Assembly: GCA_947089145.1 (NCBI GenBank)
Contig: CAMUJH010000020.1
Location: 1-64,000 of the forward strand
Length of the DNA stretch: 64,000 bases
Reading direction: 5' to 3'
Source of the DNA: an uncultured Hungatella sp.
GTDB lineage: Bacteria > Bacillota > Clostridia > Lachnospirales > Lachnospiraceae
Each line of letters starts with the position of its first letter. Positions within the stretch are counted from its first letter, which is position 1. The position numbers were made by a program, and so were the translations under genes. Below the pieces are notes generated by a model that made no database searches, was not told the origin of the DNA, and saw only the letters and a list, made by a program, of their open reading frames with translations. Shown piece after piece: positions 42,140 through 51,737 of the stretch.

Positions 42140-42955
42140 TCATGCATCTTTATAATAAGCCTTTATGCTATGCCGAATCTGCTTTTCCTTGGGAGGAATT
42201 TGCATATAATCGCCATAATTTAACCTGAGCCATTCGTCATATCTGGAAGGTGCAGGATACTCACCGTCTTCGAATTTAATATTAATCAAGTCATCAAAAA
42301 AATCAGCGTCCAAGAAAAAATCATTCCCACCATATGGATAAAGAAAATCTCCGATTTTTCCTGTATTCACATTTTTATATCTTTTTGCATTGCTTAAAAT
42401 TTTCATCGTAATTGCCTTTACCGAAACAGGTAACAATAGAACTTTAATCCCCAATACTCTAAGCCTTTTTAAAGAGATCCTTCCCTTTCCCATCATCTTT
42501 ACCCTTCGCAGCTTACCTAAAAAATCTCGATAGTGAAGCATTTTGTAATACTTGCTCTTATCCGATGGCGCATTATCATATGCAAACACATCAATATATA
42601 CACCAATCTCGATCTGCTTCCCCGCCTGTTCATACAATACTGTTTTTGTATCTATAATCTTTCCGAAGGGATAATAATAATTATTTCCTATTTCTGGCGC
42701 AATCATTTGAAATCGGCCCATTTTGTTTTTTTCAGACCAATCATTAAACTTTTCTATTGCCTTTTCGTAGTCCTGCCTAAGCATTGACACATCAATATCA
42801 TCATCCCAAGGAATATACCCACCATGCCTTACGGCTCCCAGCAAAGTTCCTGAATCAATCCACCATTTCAGTTTGTTTGTCAGGCAGAATTCCTGAAATG
42901 TATTAAGAATTTTAATTTGGGTTGCCCGTAAATCCTCTGTCTTTATTTCTCTCAT
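42140..42955 (-). CDS. LicD family phosphotransferase (copy 1)
   Basis: 271 residues. LicD enzymes transfer phosphocholine or another phospho-headgroup from a CDP carrier to a glycan. The core motif WIDSGTLLGAVRHGG followed by IPWDDDIDV is intact (about residues 32-57). The C-terminus LRLNYGDYMQIPP is also typical. A second LicD lies at 55787-56692, so two positions of the glycan, or two headgroups, may be decorated. A 15-bp palindrome lies in the leader upstream. Confidence 0.93.
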   Translation of the reverse strand: MREIKTEDLRATQIKILNTFQEFCLTNKLKWWIDSGTLLGAVRHGGYIPWDDDIDVSMLRQDYEKAIEKFNDWSEKNKMGRFQMIAPEIGNNYYYPFGKIIDTKTVLYEQAGKQIEIGVYIDVFAYDNAPSDKSKYYKMLHYRDFLGKLRRVKMMGKGRISLKRLRVLGIKVLLLPVSVKAITMKILSNAKRYKNVNTGKIGDFLYPYGGNDFFLDADFFDDLINIKFEDGEYPAPSRYDEWLRLNYGDYMQIPPKEKQIRHSIKAYYKDA

Positions 42956-42997
42956 CGTTTTATTTCCTTATGTCATTATGTCGTTGATTTATTAACA

Positions 42998-43012
42998 GTA
43001 TAAACTTTATAC
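42998..43012. promoter_or_regulatory. Palindrome GTATAAACTTTATAC upstream of licD copy 1
   Basis: Perfect 7-bp half-sites around one central base, about 45 bp upstream of the LicD start in the longest intergenic gap (189 bp) of the operon. Possible operator or internal promoter region; TATAAT is also present nearby (minus strand), but no good -35 was found. Confidence 0.35.
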
Positions 43013-43107
43013 GTATGGATTAAATTATACTCATCCTTTCTGTCAATTATTTCATCCACAGAACTTATTTAGGGATAGATACTATCTGCCGTCCCTCTAC
43101 TCAAAAT

Positions 43108-43137
43108 CCTCCTGTCAATGCCGCCATGTCAAGGAGG
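43108..43137 (-). terminator. Weak hairpin, possible partial terminator
   Basis: CCTCCT (43108-43113) and AGGAGG (43132-43137) can form a short stem 8 bp downstream of the glycosyltransferase stop, followed on the minus strand by ATTTTG. Too weak for a firm terminator call. Confidence 0.3.
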
Positions 43138-43144
43138 GTTCTTG

Positions 43145-44014
43145 TCATATGCGAAAGAAATCCCTGTTATTGGCGAAAGTCTCATTATTGAACAATTTAT
43201 GTTGTTTCTTTTTGAAATATCTTGATTTGCACACTCTGTTCTCAAGAATTTTCATTCCTTCCTCTTTAGATGCACCCACATCAATTGAAAATATTTTATC
43301 CGCTATATTCAGACAGCCGATTTCTTCATTGTTGTAAACGCTTTCGAGAATAGGATAATGAATCTTTCCTGATTCCCAATAATTTATCCAGCTATAAATC
43401 GGATTCGAGATAAAATTGCCAAAATGCACAAACCAGCAGCCTTCGACATAAAACGAGCCGACATTAATCTCCTTTTTGTCTCTTAAATAAGTAAAAAACC
43501 AATCCAGGTTAAAAATCTCCTCTATATCATTATAGGAACCCATCCAAGCCCGGGAACCAATATTATCAAATATCTCCGTATAGTCCACCCTGCCAGCATC
43601 CACATAAGTTACTCCAAACGACCAATGCCGGCCACATGTGCGGCTCAGCCACATATCAAGAGATATAATGTCCATGCGGCTGTCAAGCGCATAATTTTGT
43701 GCATATTTCAAAGCCAAGGCCGTCCGATCAGCATTCATCAAAAAGAACGTATCATCCGCATCTATGCTCCAGAAGTTCTCATACCCATTCTGTTTTGCAT
43801 GATAGAAAGGCGTCAAATGCGCATATGTAGCATTTTTCCAATTTCCGGTATAGAGATTTTCAGCATTATGGATTCTATTCTTTCCAAATGAAGAAATAAA
43901 CTTAATATCACGGTTTGGAAAAAAACAAGACTTTAGAACCTTGTGCTCCAGCCATTTATTATCACATACAAAATAATAATCAGCGCCAATGGCTTTAATT
44001 ACGTCAAGCCACAT
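43145..44014 (-). CDS. GT-A-like glycosyltransferase, 3' part separated by G8 frameshift
   Basis: 289 codons from an internal ATG. It contains an NFWSIDADDTFF segment whose DADD is a plausible GT-A metal-binding motif, and a tail rich in aromatic and Asn residues. The real start of the gene is the fragment at 44043-44252: with seven instead of eight G at 44082-44089 the two parts read as one 368-residue protein from 44252 to 43145. In the window the intact enzyme would not be made. Family assignment is moderate. Confidence 0.75.
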   Translation of the reverse strand: MWLDVIKAIGADYYFVCDNKWLEHKVLKSCFFPNRDIKFISSFGKNRIHNAENLYTGNWKNATYAHLTPFYHAKQNGYENFWSIDADDTFFLMNADRTALALKYAQNYALDSRMDIISLDMWLSRTCGRHWSFGVTYVDAGRVDYTEIFDNIGSRAWMGSYNDIEEIFNLDWFFTYLRDKKEINVGSFYVEGCWFVHFGNFISNPIYSWINYWESGKIHYPILESVYNNEEIGCLNIADKIFSIDVGASKEEGMKILENRVCKSRYFKKKQHKLFNNETFANNRDFFRI

Positions 44015-44042
44015 CTGGATACATTCAATAGTATATGGGGCA

Positions 44043-44252
44043 TCACGGTTTATCTTTAAATAGAATACGGGCTGCTTTATACCCCCCCCGATTTACATAG
44101 GCCATCTGTTTCCAATAGCCAATGCCAAGAAAACGAGTTTGATTGAAGCTGCCATTTTCAGTTTTAATCACTATCTTCCCTGTATCCATGATTCTCCATA
44201 TTAGTTTCCTAATTAGAGAAGCTAAATTTTTTATAAAAGACTTCACTTCCAT
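44043..44252 (-). CDS. GT-A-like glycosyltransferase, 5' fragment ending at the G8 frameshift
   Basis: 69 codons beginning one base after the flippase stop, ending in a stop 30 bp past the poly-G tract. The in-frame continuation with one G fewer reads GGIKQPVFYLKINRDAP and joins the downstream fragment without a stop. The position, immediately behind the flippase gene, shows that this is the true gene start. Confidence 0.8.
   Translation of the reverse strand: MEVKSFIKNLASLIRKLIWRIMDTGKIVIKTENGSFNQTRFLGIGYWKQMAYVNRGGYKAARILFKDKP
44082..44089 (-). repeat. Poly-G tract G8 (frame closed) in glycosyltransferase gene
   Basis: Eight G on the coding strand followed by TA. G8 gives a 69-residue stub; G7 gives 368 residues. 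1107 coding bases after removal of one G is divisible by three. Confidence 0.92.
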
Positions 44253-44253
44253 A

Positions 44254-45720
44254 CTATCTCTTCCTTCTTAATTTCCCTTTAAAAACCATTATAGCTTTTA
44301 ATGCAGTTCCCTTCACAAACTGATTCCCTATAAGGTATTCAATGCAGAAATAACCTGCCCCAGCCAAAAACATGCTGGAAAACAAAGCTATCAGCCCTTC
44401 ATGAACCCATTGCTTAAATGCAAATGAAACTGCAGCGACAAATATTCCTCCTATAAATGACTGGGCAATAACTTTGATTCCAGAATCTATTTTCACTAAC
44501 TTTCTTCCCACGCTCCAAGCCAGCAGTGCGGTAACCGCTTCACTCAGCAAAGTTGTAAAAGCTGCAGCATCCTGCTTAAAATTAGGGATTAAAATAAAAT
44601 TTCCAATCAGATTAATAACGGCACTTGCCGCGGTAATATAAAGCAGTGTTTTTTCCCGCCCTGACGCAACAAGAACACATTGCCCCCAGAATACAGCCAT
44701 GACATAGCCGAACAAGCCAAGAATGAGAATAATTAAGGAATGGACAGCTTCTACGTACTCGACTCCGCCAAACAGCAAGATAATCTCATGGGCAAAGATT
44801 GCACCGCCTGCAACAAAAGGAAAAGCCAGTGTAACAATTATTGAAAAAATGTGGGAGGCCGATCGGTTATAGGACTCCATTTCGTTGTTTCCTATAAAGT
44901 TGGTCAGTGTTGTCACACCTACAATTGATGCAGATGTCAAAATGGAGCAAAGAACATGATAGACTTTTACTGCTGTTCCATACAAACCAACGTTATAGTC
45001 TCCACACATGAATCCCAGCATCGTTTGATCCGTGTTTGCGTAGATTGTTATCATCATGGCATTTGCAAAAAACACTAAAGCCTTGGGCAAATGCTTCTTA
45101 AAATTGCATTTAAATGTAAAGGCGATATTACAGTACTTTCTTGAATGTACAAAGTTAAATATATTTCCTCCGGCTGATGCAATAATTGAAATAATAGAAT
45201 ACATTATCAAATCATCTGAATCATGTACCAGTAAAAACAGCAATGCCATTGAGATAATTTGCATCGCAATTTGCCTGGCAGTGATATATATATAATCTTC
45301 ATAGATGTTATATATCCACTCCACTCCAAAAACCGTCAGGAACATTGACAGCGATAATACTAATGCGAGAATATACTCGTTTTGTAGTTTCCTAATTAAA
45401 AAAATGCAGCTGACAAGAATGATATACGATATGACAGTAAGTATTATGTTACACGAGAATACCTCAGAGGCAAATCGAGACAGTTTTTTCCTGTCATTTC
45501 TTATAATTGCGCCGTCACGTCTGGCATAACTAGCTATCCCCAAAGAGCCAAGGAGCAGAAAATATCCAATAATTGAATTAATAAAATTGTACCTCCCCAT
45601 GTTCTCCACACCCAGAATGCGCAGGGCATATGGGTACGTAATCAATGGGAATAGCACTGTTAATATGCTTTTTACTGAAAAAATAAAGCTGTTAAGTGAA
45701 ATGCTTTTCCGTTTCATCAC
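44254..45720 (-). CDS. Oligosaccharide flippase (Wzx / MATE-like)
   Basis: 488 residues with about 14 hydrophobic helices, N-terminus SLNSFIFSVKSILTVLFPLI, PYALRILGVENMGRYNF and NFIGNNEMESYNRSASH motifs of Wzx/RfbX proteins. It flips undecaprenyl-linked repeat units to the outer face for polymerisation by the Wzy-like protein (49223-50467). It overlaps the HAD gene upstream by 4 bp. Confidence 0.93.
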   Translation of the reverse strand: MMKRKSISLNSFIFSVKSILTVLFPLITYPYALRILGVENMGRYNFINSIIGYFLLLGSLGIASYARRDGAIIRNDRKKLSRFASEVFSCNIILTVISYIILVSCIFLIRKLQNEYILALVLSLSMFLTVFGVEWIYNIYEDYIYITARQIAMQIISMALLFLLVHDSDDLIMYSIISIIASAGGNIFNFVHSRKYCNIAFTFKCNFKKHLPKALVFFANAMMITIYANTDQTMLGFMCGDYNVGLYGTAVKVYHVLCSILTSASIVGVTTLTNFIGNNEMESYNRSASHIFSIIVTLAFPFVAGGAIFAHEIILLFGGVEYVEAVHSLIILILGLFGYVMAVFWGQCVLVASGREKTLLYITAASAVINLIGNFILIPNFKQDAAAFTTLLSEAVTALLAWSVGRKLVKIDSGIKVIAQSFIGGIFVAAVSFAFKQWVHEGLIALFSSMFLAGAGYFCIEYLIGNQFVKGTALKAIMVFKGKLRRKR

Positions 45721-46091
45721 AGATTTCCATCAATCCTTATATCTATTTTGATTGGTTCATCACGCCCTACTGAAAGAGCATTAGCCATTGCCAGTCCGCT
45801 GGGCTTATTGTCATTAACCAGGATGCGTTCGCCATACGGGGCATTATAGATAATATAATTATATCTAACACCATGATTCCTAAGAAACAGTTCAGTCATC
45901 TCCTGGTATTCATCCGTCCTGGACGTAATGAGCACAATCATGTCAGTTTGAGGAATATTCTCCAGGAAAGCCCTGGCACCAGGCAGAAATGAGTCATATC
46001 CATCCAGCTTATAACCATTGTGTTTAACAATCGTCCCGTCAAGATCCAAAATCCATGTATGGCCAAGGTTTGATAATACTAATTCACTCAT
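45717..46091 (-). CDS. Small HAD-family phosphatase
   Basis: 124 residues of the haloacid dehalogenase superfamily: motif I WILDLDGTIVKHNG, motif II VLITSRTDEY, and VNDNKPSG as motif III/IV. No cap domain, as in KdsC/GmhB-type sugar phosphatases. It overlaps the nucleotidyltransferase-kinase-SIS gene by 8 bp. An isomerase, kinase, nucleotidyltransferase and HAD phosphatase together resemble heptose or Kdo activation sets, though the substrate here is unknown. Confidence 0.85.
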   Translation of the reverse strand: MSELVLSNLGHTWILDLDGTIVKHNGYKLDGYDSFLPGARAFLENIPQTDMIVLITSRTDEYQEMTELFLRNHGVRYNYIIYNAPYGERILVNDNKPSGLAMANALSVGRDEPIKIDIRIDGNL

Positions 46092-48186
46092 TCTGCAGCC
46101 TCTCTCCTATGGCTCCGCCAGGATGGTTAGGCCTGAACATATTCAATGTGATATTCATCCTCCTTGCCAGCTGCATAGCCAGAGTCTGAAGAACAATCAG
46201 AAACAGTGTAGTTGAGTTATTTGGCACGATGTTCCAGGAATCTCCTTCATGCTGCAGCGGGACGATAAGTGTGTTTTCCATGCATTCAGTTAAAATACTG
46301 TGTTCATTGCAGCTCATAAGCCATAATTTCACCCCATCCCGTTTTTTCAAAAGATCGACAAGGTACACAGACTCCGACGTGCTGCCGCTTTTAGTAAGGA
46401 TAATCAATACGTCTCCCGATTTTACCATTCCCATGTCTCCATGAACTGCCGAATTCGTATGAAGAAACTGCGCATCCAGTCCAAGAGATATCATGGTTCC
46501 CTCAAATTTCTCACAGATAGGCACATTCTTTCCAAGCCCGGATGCTATAACTTTATGACCTGATTTCAAGGCATTTTCGCAGTCCGATATCAGTTTGTCC
46601 ATGTCACTCATTGACACACCTTTAAGTGCGTCATTAAGCAGCTCCATGTTCTTGCCAAAATAACTGTAAGCGCTTTCCATCTCAAGCGCCTCTTCAAGAT
46701 AATAAAGACCATTATAGAAGGCGCCGCAGATAGAATCATAGTCTTCCCATACATATGTAGTAAGACTAAGCCAAATGATCGCCAAAAGGAGCTTCATTTG
46801 ACGGCGGGTCACTTCTCCCTCAAGCAATTCAAAAAAAGTTTCCTCCATGTCTTCCCAGTTATTAGACTCGATTTCAAGTCTGACATCGTTTTCTCCGATA
46901 TCCAGACTAAAGCGTTTCAGATTAAACTGATCATAATTGCTGAAGAGACTGTAATACAATTTCACCCAATCATATGCCGCATCGCCATAAAATTTTGTCT
47001 TTCCAAAGTAACCGCGGGGATCAATGAGCACAGGGTCTATATCATGCCTAAGTATCGTGTTGCTGAATGTGCAATCACCGTGCAGAAGCACAAACTCCCT
47101 TGGGGCATACTGCATAATAAGTTTTTCAACCTCTTCCTGGTGATAAAAGATATTTCTGCATGTCTTGCCATTCACAGTAACCGTCAAATCATTGGCAAAT
47201 GGCACAAGATTTCTCACCTTCTTCAGTCTGTCATATGTCTTGTCCAAATAGGCATCACGATAGCTGATTTCGTCATAAGGAGCGGATTCCAAATTATGTA
47301 CTTTTCTGAGGCAATCGATAATCTTTTCCAAGACATATTTTTTCTGTTCACATGAAAGATAGGTGTACTCATAAATGTTCTTGCCATCAATCAATTCCAT
47401 GGAAAGCGGATCATAGGAATAGATTTCCGGTATTGCGTCAAAAGATCTTCCTTGAAGTTTCTTATACCATGCCACCTCTCTAATGGCTAATTTCTGTCCC
47501 TGAGCATCAATTCCTTCCTTAATGATCTTATCGCCTTGGATTGTAATCTTATTGAAAGATCGGCAACGCATTTTGGGCAGTTTATCCCAATCGGCATATA
47601 GGCCATATTCCTTTGTCCTATACAGAGGCTGCTCTGTAAACTCTATGCCGCTGTCACGCAGCCAGCGAACGAACTCTCCCTGCTCAGGGACTCCTGCAAC
47701 AACAGACTTGTCCCTAAAAATAAAGCACCCTGCCACACCATCTTCCCGACTGCGTTCTTCCTTAAACCTGCCATCCTTCCACATCCAGCGACACGAAAAA
47801 TCCTTTGAAATACCGATAATATTGGAGCCGCTTTCAGGAATTTCATAATCGTCCGGAAGCACGAGATCACACCAAATAAGCATGAACCGTTTGTGGGCAG
47901 GTATAAGAGACAATGCTTCCTGAAGTCCGGCGCAGGTACCTTCATGCCCCGCCCCGCATATCATCTTATAATCTACCTCAGCAAATTCATGAAGATACCG
48001 TTCAAGTACATCATATTTATAGTCGCCAATCACAATGAATTTCTTGTCAGGATATTTCTTAAACAAATGAAAGAGCATTGGAAGATTGTCCACCGGAACA
48101 AGCGCTTTAGGCTTATTCCTCGTAAGCATCTGCATGCGTGTTCCTTTACCCCCTGCCTGCACAATGATGTAATTCAAATCATCCAT
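46084..48186 (-). CDS. Three-domain fusion: nucleotidyltransferase, APH/choline-kinase-like, SIS isomerase
   Basis: 700 residues. Residues 1-225: LicC/HddC-like nucleotidyltransferase (VQAGGKGTRMQ, then KPKALVPVDNLPML). Residues 235-500: aminoglycoside/choline kinase fold with catalytic loop LLHGDCTFSNT and LIDPRGYFG. Residues 530-700: KpsF/KdsD-like SIS domain (ASGLGKNVPICEKFEGT, HGDMGMV, LTKSGSTSE, PNHPGGAIGERL) without CBS domains. It could phosphorylate and CDP-activate one compound, or activate an isomerised sugar phosphate. The ATG at 48186 has AGGAGG 6 nt upstream; an upstream ATG at 48270 is unlikely. Confidence 0.88.
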   Translation of the reverse strand: MDDLNYIIVQAGGKGTRMQMLTRNKPKALVPVDNLPMLFHLFKKYPDKKFIVIGDYKYDVLERYLHEFAEVDYKMICGAGHEGTCAGLQEALSLIPAHKRFMLIWCDLVLPDDYEIPESGSNIIGISKDFSCRWMWKDGRFKEERSREDGVAGCFIFRDKSVVAGVPEQGEFVRWLRDSGIEFTEQPLYRTKEYGLYADWDKLPKMRCRSFNKITIQGDKIIKEGIDAQGQKLAIREVAWYKKLQGRSFDAIPEIYSYDPLSMELIDGKNIYEYTYLSCEQKKYVLEKIIDCLRKVHNLESAPYDEISYRDAYLDKTYDRLKKVRNLVPFANDLTVTVNGKTCRNIFYHQEEVEKLIMQYAPREFVLLHGDCTFSNTILRHDIDPVLIDPRGYFGKTKFYGDAAYDWVKLYYSLFSNYDQFNLKRFSLDIGENDVRLEIESNNWEDMEETFFELLEGEVTRRQMKLLLAIIWLSLTTYVWEDYDSICGAFYNGLYYLEEALEMESAYSYFGKNMELLNDALKGVSMSDMDKLISDCENALKSGHKVIASGLGKNVPICEKFEGTMISLGLDAQFLHTNSAVHGDMGMVKSGDVLIILTKSGSTSESVYLVDLLKKRDGVKLWLMSCNEHSILTECMENTLIVPLQHEGDSWNIVPNNSTTLFLIVLQTLAMQLARRMNITLNMFRPNHPGGAIGERLQNE

Positions 48187-48266
48187 AATTGTCCTCCTGA
48201 TTTCAATAAATTTTCTGTATTTATCAGTATAAAAAGAATTAAACTTTTCCATAACTGACACAGCAT

Positions 48267-49202
48267 TCATTTACCCCACTTACTTATCATTGATACGGCA
48301 AAATCAATAAGTTTTTCTTCATCATATGAGCCGTATCTTACTGTGACTATATGTTCATTCTGCGGCCAGCATTTTTCCAATCTAAACAATTCCGAATGTG
48401 GATAGAGGATACTGTCAACACAAACAATCCCGGCCTGTGAAAATGAAATTAAATCCATAAATCCGCTTCGCTGTCCAATTACAAATCCACATTTATTACA
48501 AAAATCAACCGCTTCAATTAATTTAAAATCAATTCCCTTAGTTCCATCCAACGGTCTTTGAGATCCTATTGTAGAAGTAATTGTCACAAACCCACACGTT
48601 CTAAGCTTATCGGATATTTTCTGAAAAAAGCAGCTCGGAACTTCACCGCAGCTATTTGCATAAGGATTTATGATAACAGTTCTGCCGCTAATTAACTCTC
48701 CTGTTTCAAACAGAGCCATAAGTTCAGATGATATATTGTATACGTTAATTTTAGAAGCTGCTGTTGATAATGGGAGCTTAAATATAGTCTTTATAACATC
48801 CGAATAATAAAACAGTTCTGAATAGTTAAAAAAGTCAGATCTCATATATGCATCAGCAGAAATTGATAGCAATTCAGGATGTCTGTGCCTAAAGGAAAAT
48901 CCCCAATCCGATGTATAAAAAGCATTTAAACTGAGCATTCTTTTCTTTGGCAAAAAGATGAGATTCTCCTTTTCAATTCCAAAATATTTATAAACAGCGT
49001 TTTCAGGCGCTGCAGATACTATTTTGTATTTAGAAATCTTATCTCTGATAAGATAGCTTTTTAGATAAGCAAGTACAAATACCCTGTCTCCAACACCCGA
49101 ATAGATTGATATGATTTTATATCCCTTGTATCTTTTTATAATCTTACATGCTACAGCATGTCCATAAAAAAGATCATAGATCTTGTTAATCCTCCGTACC
49201 AA
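48267..49202 (-). CDS. Putative glycosyltransferase (GT-B / GT9-like)
   Basis: 311 residues. SIYSGVGDRVFVLAYLK near the N-terminus and VIINPYANSCGEVP followed by NKCGFVIGQRSGFMDLIS resemble the heptosyltransferase-like donor-binding half of GT-B enzymes. Assignment is tentative. No ATG is available in frame; a TTG at 49202 follows GGAGG at 7 nt and is taken as the start. It lies between the polymerase gene and the three-domain fusion. Confidence 0.65.
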   Translation of the reverse strand: MVRRINKIYDLFYGHAVACKIIKRYKGYKIISIYSGVGDRVFVLAYLKSYLIRDKISKYKIVSAAPENAVYKYFGIEKENLIFLPKKRMLSLNAFYTSDWGFSFRHRHPELLSISADAYMRSDFFNYSELFYYSDVIKTIFKLPLSTAASKINVYNISSELMALFETGELISGRTVIINPYANSCGEVPSCFFQKISDKLRTCGFVTITSTIGSQRPLDGTKGIDFKLIEAVDFCNKCGFVIGQRSGFMDLISFSQAGIVCVDSILYPHSELFRLEKCWPQNEHIVTVRYGSYDEEKLIDFAVSMISKWGK

Positions 49203-49222
49203 ACCCTGCCCTCCAAACCGAA

Positions 49223-50467
49223 CTATTCGGTCATATCTTTTCTTTTCATTGCAAAATACAAGAACGGAATATACTTAGATAGTGTTAAAGCATTAAGACA
49301 AGACGTTCCAATAAAGAATGGAACAAACAAAATTAATATTATCATAGGAAGCCGGTCGCCATATCTTTTTGCCCTTAAGAACATGAAAATGTATAGAATG
49401 CCGAAAATCGCCATCCCTGCAATGCCTTGGCAGTACAACATTTCTATGATTCCTGTCATATAATACTGTGTCTTATCTGTTCCATACACTGGTATATTTT
49501 TATAGCCCATACCAAATAGCGAATCCATGCCTGACAGGTTCTTCAAAAATGAACGCGACCATAATCGTCCTTCAAATCCGGAGTTATATCCGTTTGAAGC
49601 CACAAATACCCTAATCACTGCACTTCGAAATGAATATGACACTGTAAATGCAAGAGCAAAGACTGCTGCTGCAAGCATAATTCCAGAAAAAATCCTCAAA
49701 AGCGTTTCCCTGGTAAAGCCATCTCCATTGATAAATAAAGAAACCCCCCATAAAGCAAACACACACGCTATGCCTATACCAGAAGTGCTCAATATTATTC
49801 CTACCGACACAAATATTGCTTTTTTATTTAACAATCTCTTATTTTCCAATAACAGACAGGCTAAACCGATGCTACAAAATTGCGACAGATGTGCTGGCTC
49901 CAGAAAAAAAGCCGATGGCCTGAATATGCCATTCGACACCATTTTCGAAACTTGAATATACTCTTGCACGCCCTTTGTCATTAAATTGGGGAAAGGAAAT
50001 AAAAAAGATCTGTCATGCGACACAGAACTTCCGAAGACATAATACAACATACATTGGAGCATTACAATAGCTGCTGACACAATCGCAATGTCCTCCATAT
50101 ATTTTATATAGTATTTTCTTATCTCCTCATTAGTTTTAAATGTAAAAATACATATTATTAAAAACAAAAACATACTGATTATACTTGCTAAATTCGTTTT
50201 AGATGTATTGTAAATAGTCGCATAGCTATTTACAAGTTGATTACACAATACATAAATTGACATTGTAATAACAATAGGCTGTAAATATGACGAATCATGT
50301 AGTTTAACCGGTTTTTTCATTGTCAACACCAAATATAATAAAGAAATAAGCATTAATGGAAAATATCCGGCATTCAAATTTAAGCCAGGCAATATATATA
50401 GTTCGAGAAAATAAGATATTGCATACAAAAAAGCCACTAATTTATCTTTATTTATTCTAATTACCAT
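49223..50467 (-). CDS. O-antigen polymerase / ligase-like protein (Wzy)
   Basis: 414 residues with about eleven hydrophobic helices and a large extracytoplasmic loop before the last helices (SRSFLKNLSGMDSLFGMGYKN), the usual Wzy layout. It should join repeat units on the outer face of the membrane. A G6 run (49744-49749) encodes LWGV in frame but lacks the trailing TA of the phase-variable set. Confidence 0.85.
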   Translation of the reverse strand: MVIRINKDKLVAFLYAISYFLELYILPGLNLNAGYFPLMLISLLYLVLTMKKPVKLHDSSYLQPIVITMSIYVLCNQLVNSYATIYNTSKTNLASIISMFLFLIICIFTFKTNEEIRKYYIKYMEDIAIVSAAIVMLQCMLYYVFGSSVSHDRSFLFPFPNLMTKGVQEYIQVSKMVSNGIFRPSAFFLEPAHLSQFCSIGLACLLLENKRLLNKKAIFVSVGIILSTSGIGIACVFALWGVSLFINGDGFTRETLLRIFSGIMLAAAVFALAFTVSYSFRSAVIRVFVASNGYNSGFEGRLWSRSFLKNLSGMDSLFGMGYKNIPVYGTDKTQYYMTGIIEMLYCQGIAGMAIFGILYIFMFLRAKRYGDRLPMIILILFVPFFIGTSCLNALTLSKYIPFLYFAMKRKDMTE

Positions 50468-50498
50468 AATCAGTATTTCCTATCTAATAAAAATAATC

Positions 50499-51566
50499 CT
50501 AATTCAAATGGATGCAGTTGGAACAGCATAATTCTTTCATAAAATCTTCTCTTGAGTTTGACAAAGAGAATCTTTTCGCAGATTGTACGGCTTCATATGA
50601 AATAGAATATAATAGCATCTCTTCTTCAAACAACCTAATCACGTTTTCTGCCATTTTCATATAGTCTCTGACTGGAGATATTAACGCATTATGTTCGTTT
50701 ATTGCATACTCCCTTGCGCCTGCGTAGTCAGTGGTTACCAGTGCACATCCGCACGCCATTGCCTCTAGACCTGGCAATCCAAATCCCTCCTCAATGCTTG
50801 TGCTCATAAATACCCTTATTCTATTGTTAATATCTGCAACTTCCTTTTCAGTTATATTCTTATAGTAACGGCATTTCCCCTTAAGGCTTTCAGGACAATC
50901 CACATTGCCAATAACATACACTTCTAAATCCGGGTATTTATCCCGCAAATAGTCAATAGTCTTTACCGCGTATTCGCATCCCTTAAGGACTGCATTTCTA
51001 TAATGAAATGCAAGACTATGTTTTTCTCTCTGTTCAATAGGAACCGTCGGTTTAAAAACAGACAAATCGATGCCGTTTGGTATATATACCGGTATTTCTC
51101 CTGTTTGACTATGCACAATCTCCTTTAACCATTTAGATATAACTATTTTTCTTAGTTGCAGCCGATAAGACTGAAAGACCTCTTCTTCATTGGTATAAAA
51201 TGTTTCAAATCCTTGTATGAAATAGTACTTTACGGCATGACACAGAAGACTATTCACAAATACAGCAGTCATTACCGCAGTAGCTATTATTACATCATGA
51301 TGATCTTTTATATCACTTTTATCAAAAGCAGCTTTTCGGATAATATTCTTATTTAGCTCATACCAGTCAGGACAATGCCTTGAGTATATATGGCCTATTC
51401 TTTTTCTGACTGCATCTGGCAGCCTGCCCTTTAGAAACCTGTCAGTCATGTAATATATTGTCACCACATTTCCCTTTATGGCCAAGTAGTCTGCATACTG
51501 AAAAACCATTTTTGCACCGCCTCCGGGATTTCGTGGTATGTTCGGTAAAACAAAAGCCACATCCAT
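50499..51566 (-). CDS. Glycosyltransferase family 4-like
   Basis: 355 residues, GT-B fold. The C-terminal donor site has MSTSIEEGFGLPGLEAMACG, with the E-x7-E motif. N-terminal LPNIPRNPGGGAKMVFQYAD is a glycine-rich acceptor-side loop. The ATG at 51566 is preferred because GAGGG lies 8 nt upstream; the ATG at 51581 has no ribosome site. Cytoplasmic, membrane-associated assembly of the repeat unit. Confidence 0.88.
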   Translation of the reverse strand: MDVAFVLPNIPRNPGGGAKMVFQYADYLAIKGNVVTIYYMTDRFLKGRLPDAVRKRIGHIYSRHCPDWYELNKNIIRKAAFDKSDIKDHHDVIIATAVMTAVFVNSLLCHAVKYYFIQGFETFYTNEEEVFQSYRLQLRKIVISKWLKEIVHSQTGEIPVYIPNGIDLSVFKPTVPIEQREKHSLAFHYRNAVLKGCEYAVKTIDYLRDKYPDLEVYVIGNVDCPESLKGKCRYYKNITEKEVADINNRIRVFMSTSIEEGFGLPGLEAMACGCALVTTDYAGAREYAINEHNALISPVRDYMKMAENVIRLFEEEMLLYSISYEAVQSAKRFSLSNSREDFMKELCCSNCIHLN

Positions 51567-51737
51567 ATAAAGCACCCTCATATAGCGAACTTAATCCGGA
51601 TGTCTTTGTGATATTGGGAACAACCGTTCTACAAAAGCATTTTATATAAGCTATATATTTCTTTCATTTGCCTTTGGACAGAAAAATGTCCCATAGCATA
51701 TTCACGGGCATTTGATGATAGTTCGCTAATCACTTGA

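Noticed and set aside
49744-49749. G6 run in the polymerase gene as a switch
   Set aside because: Frame is open at G6, followed by TT; it does not match the G7TA pattern, though variation cannot be excluded.
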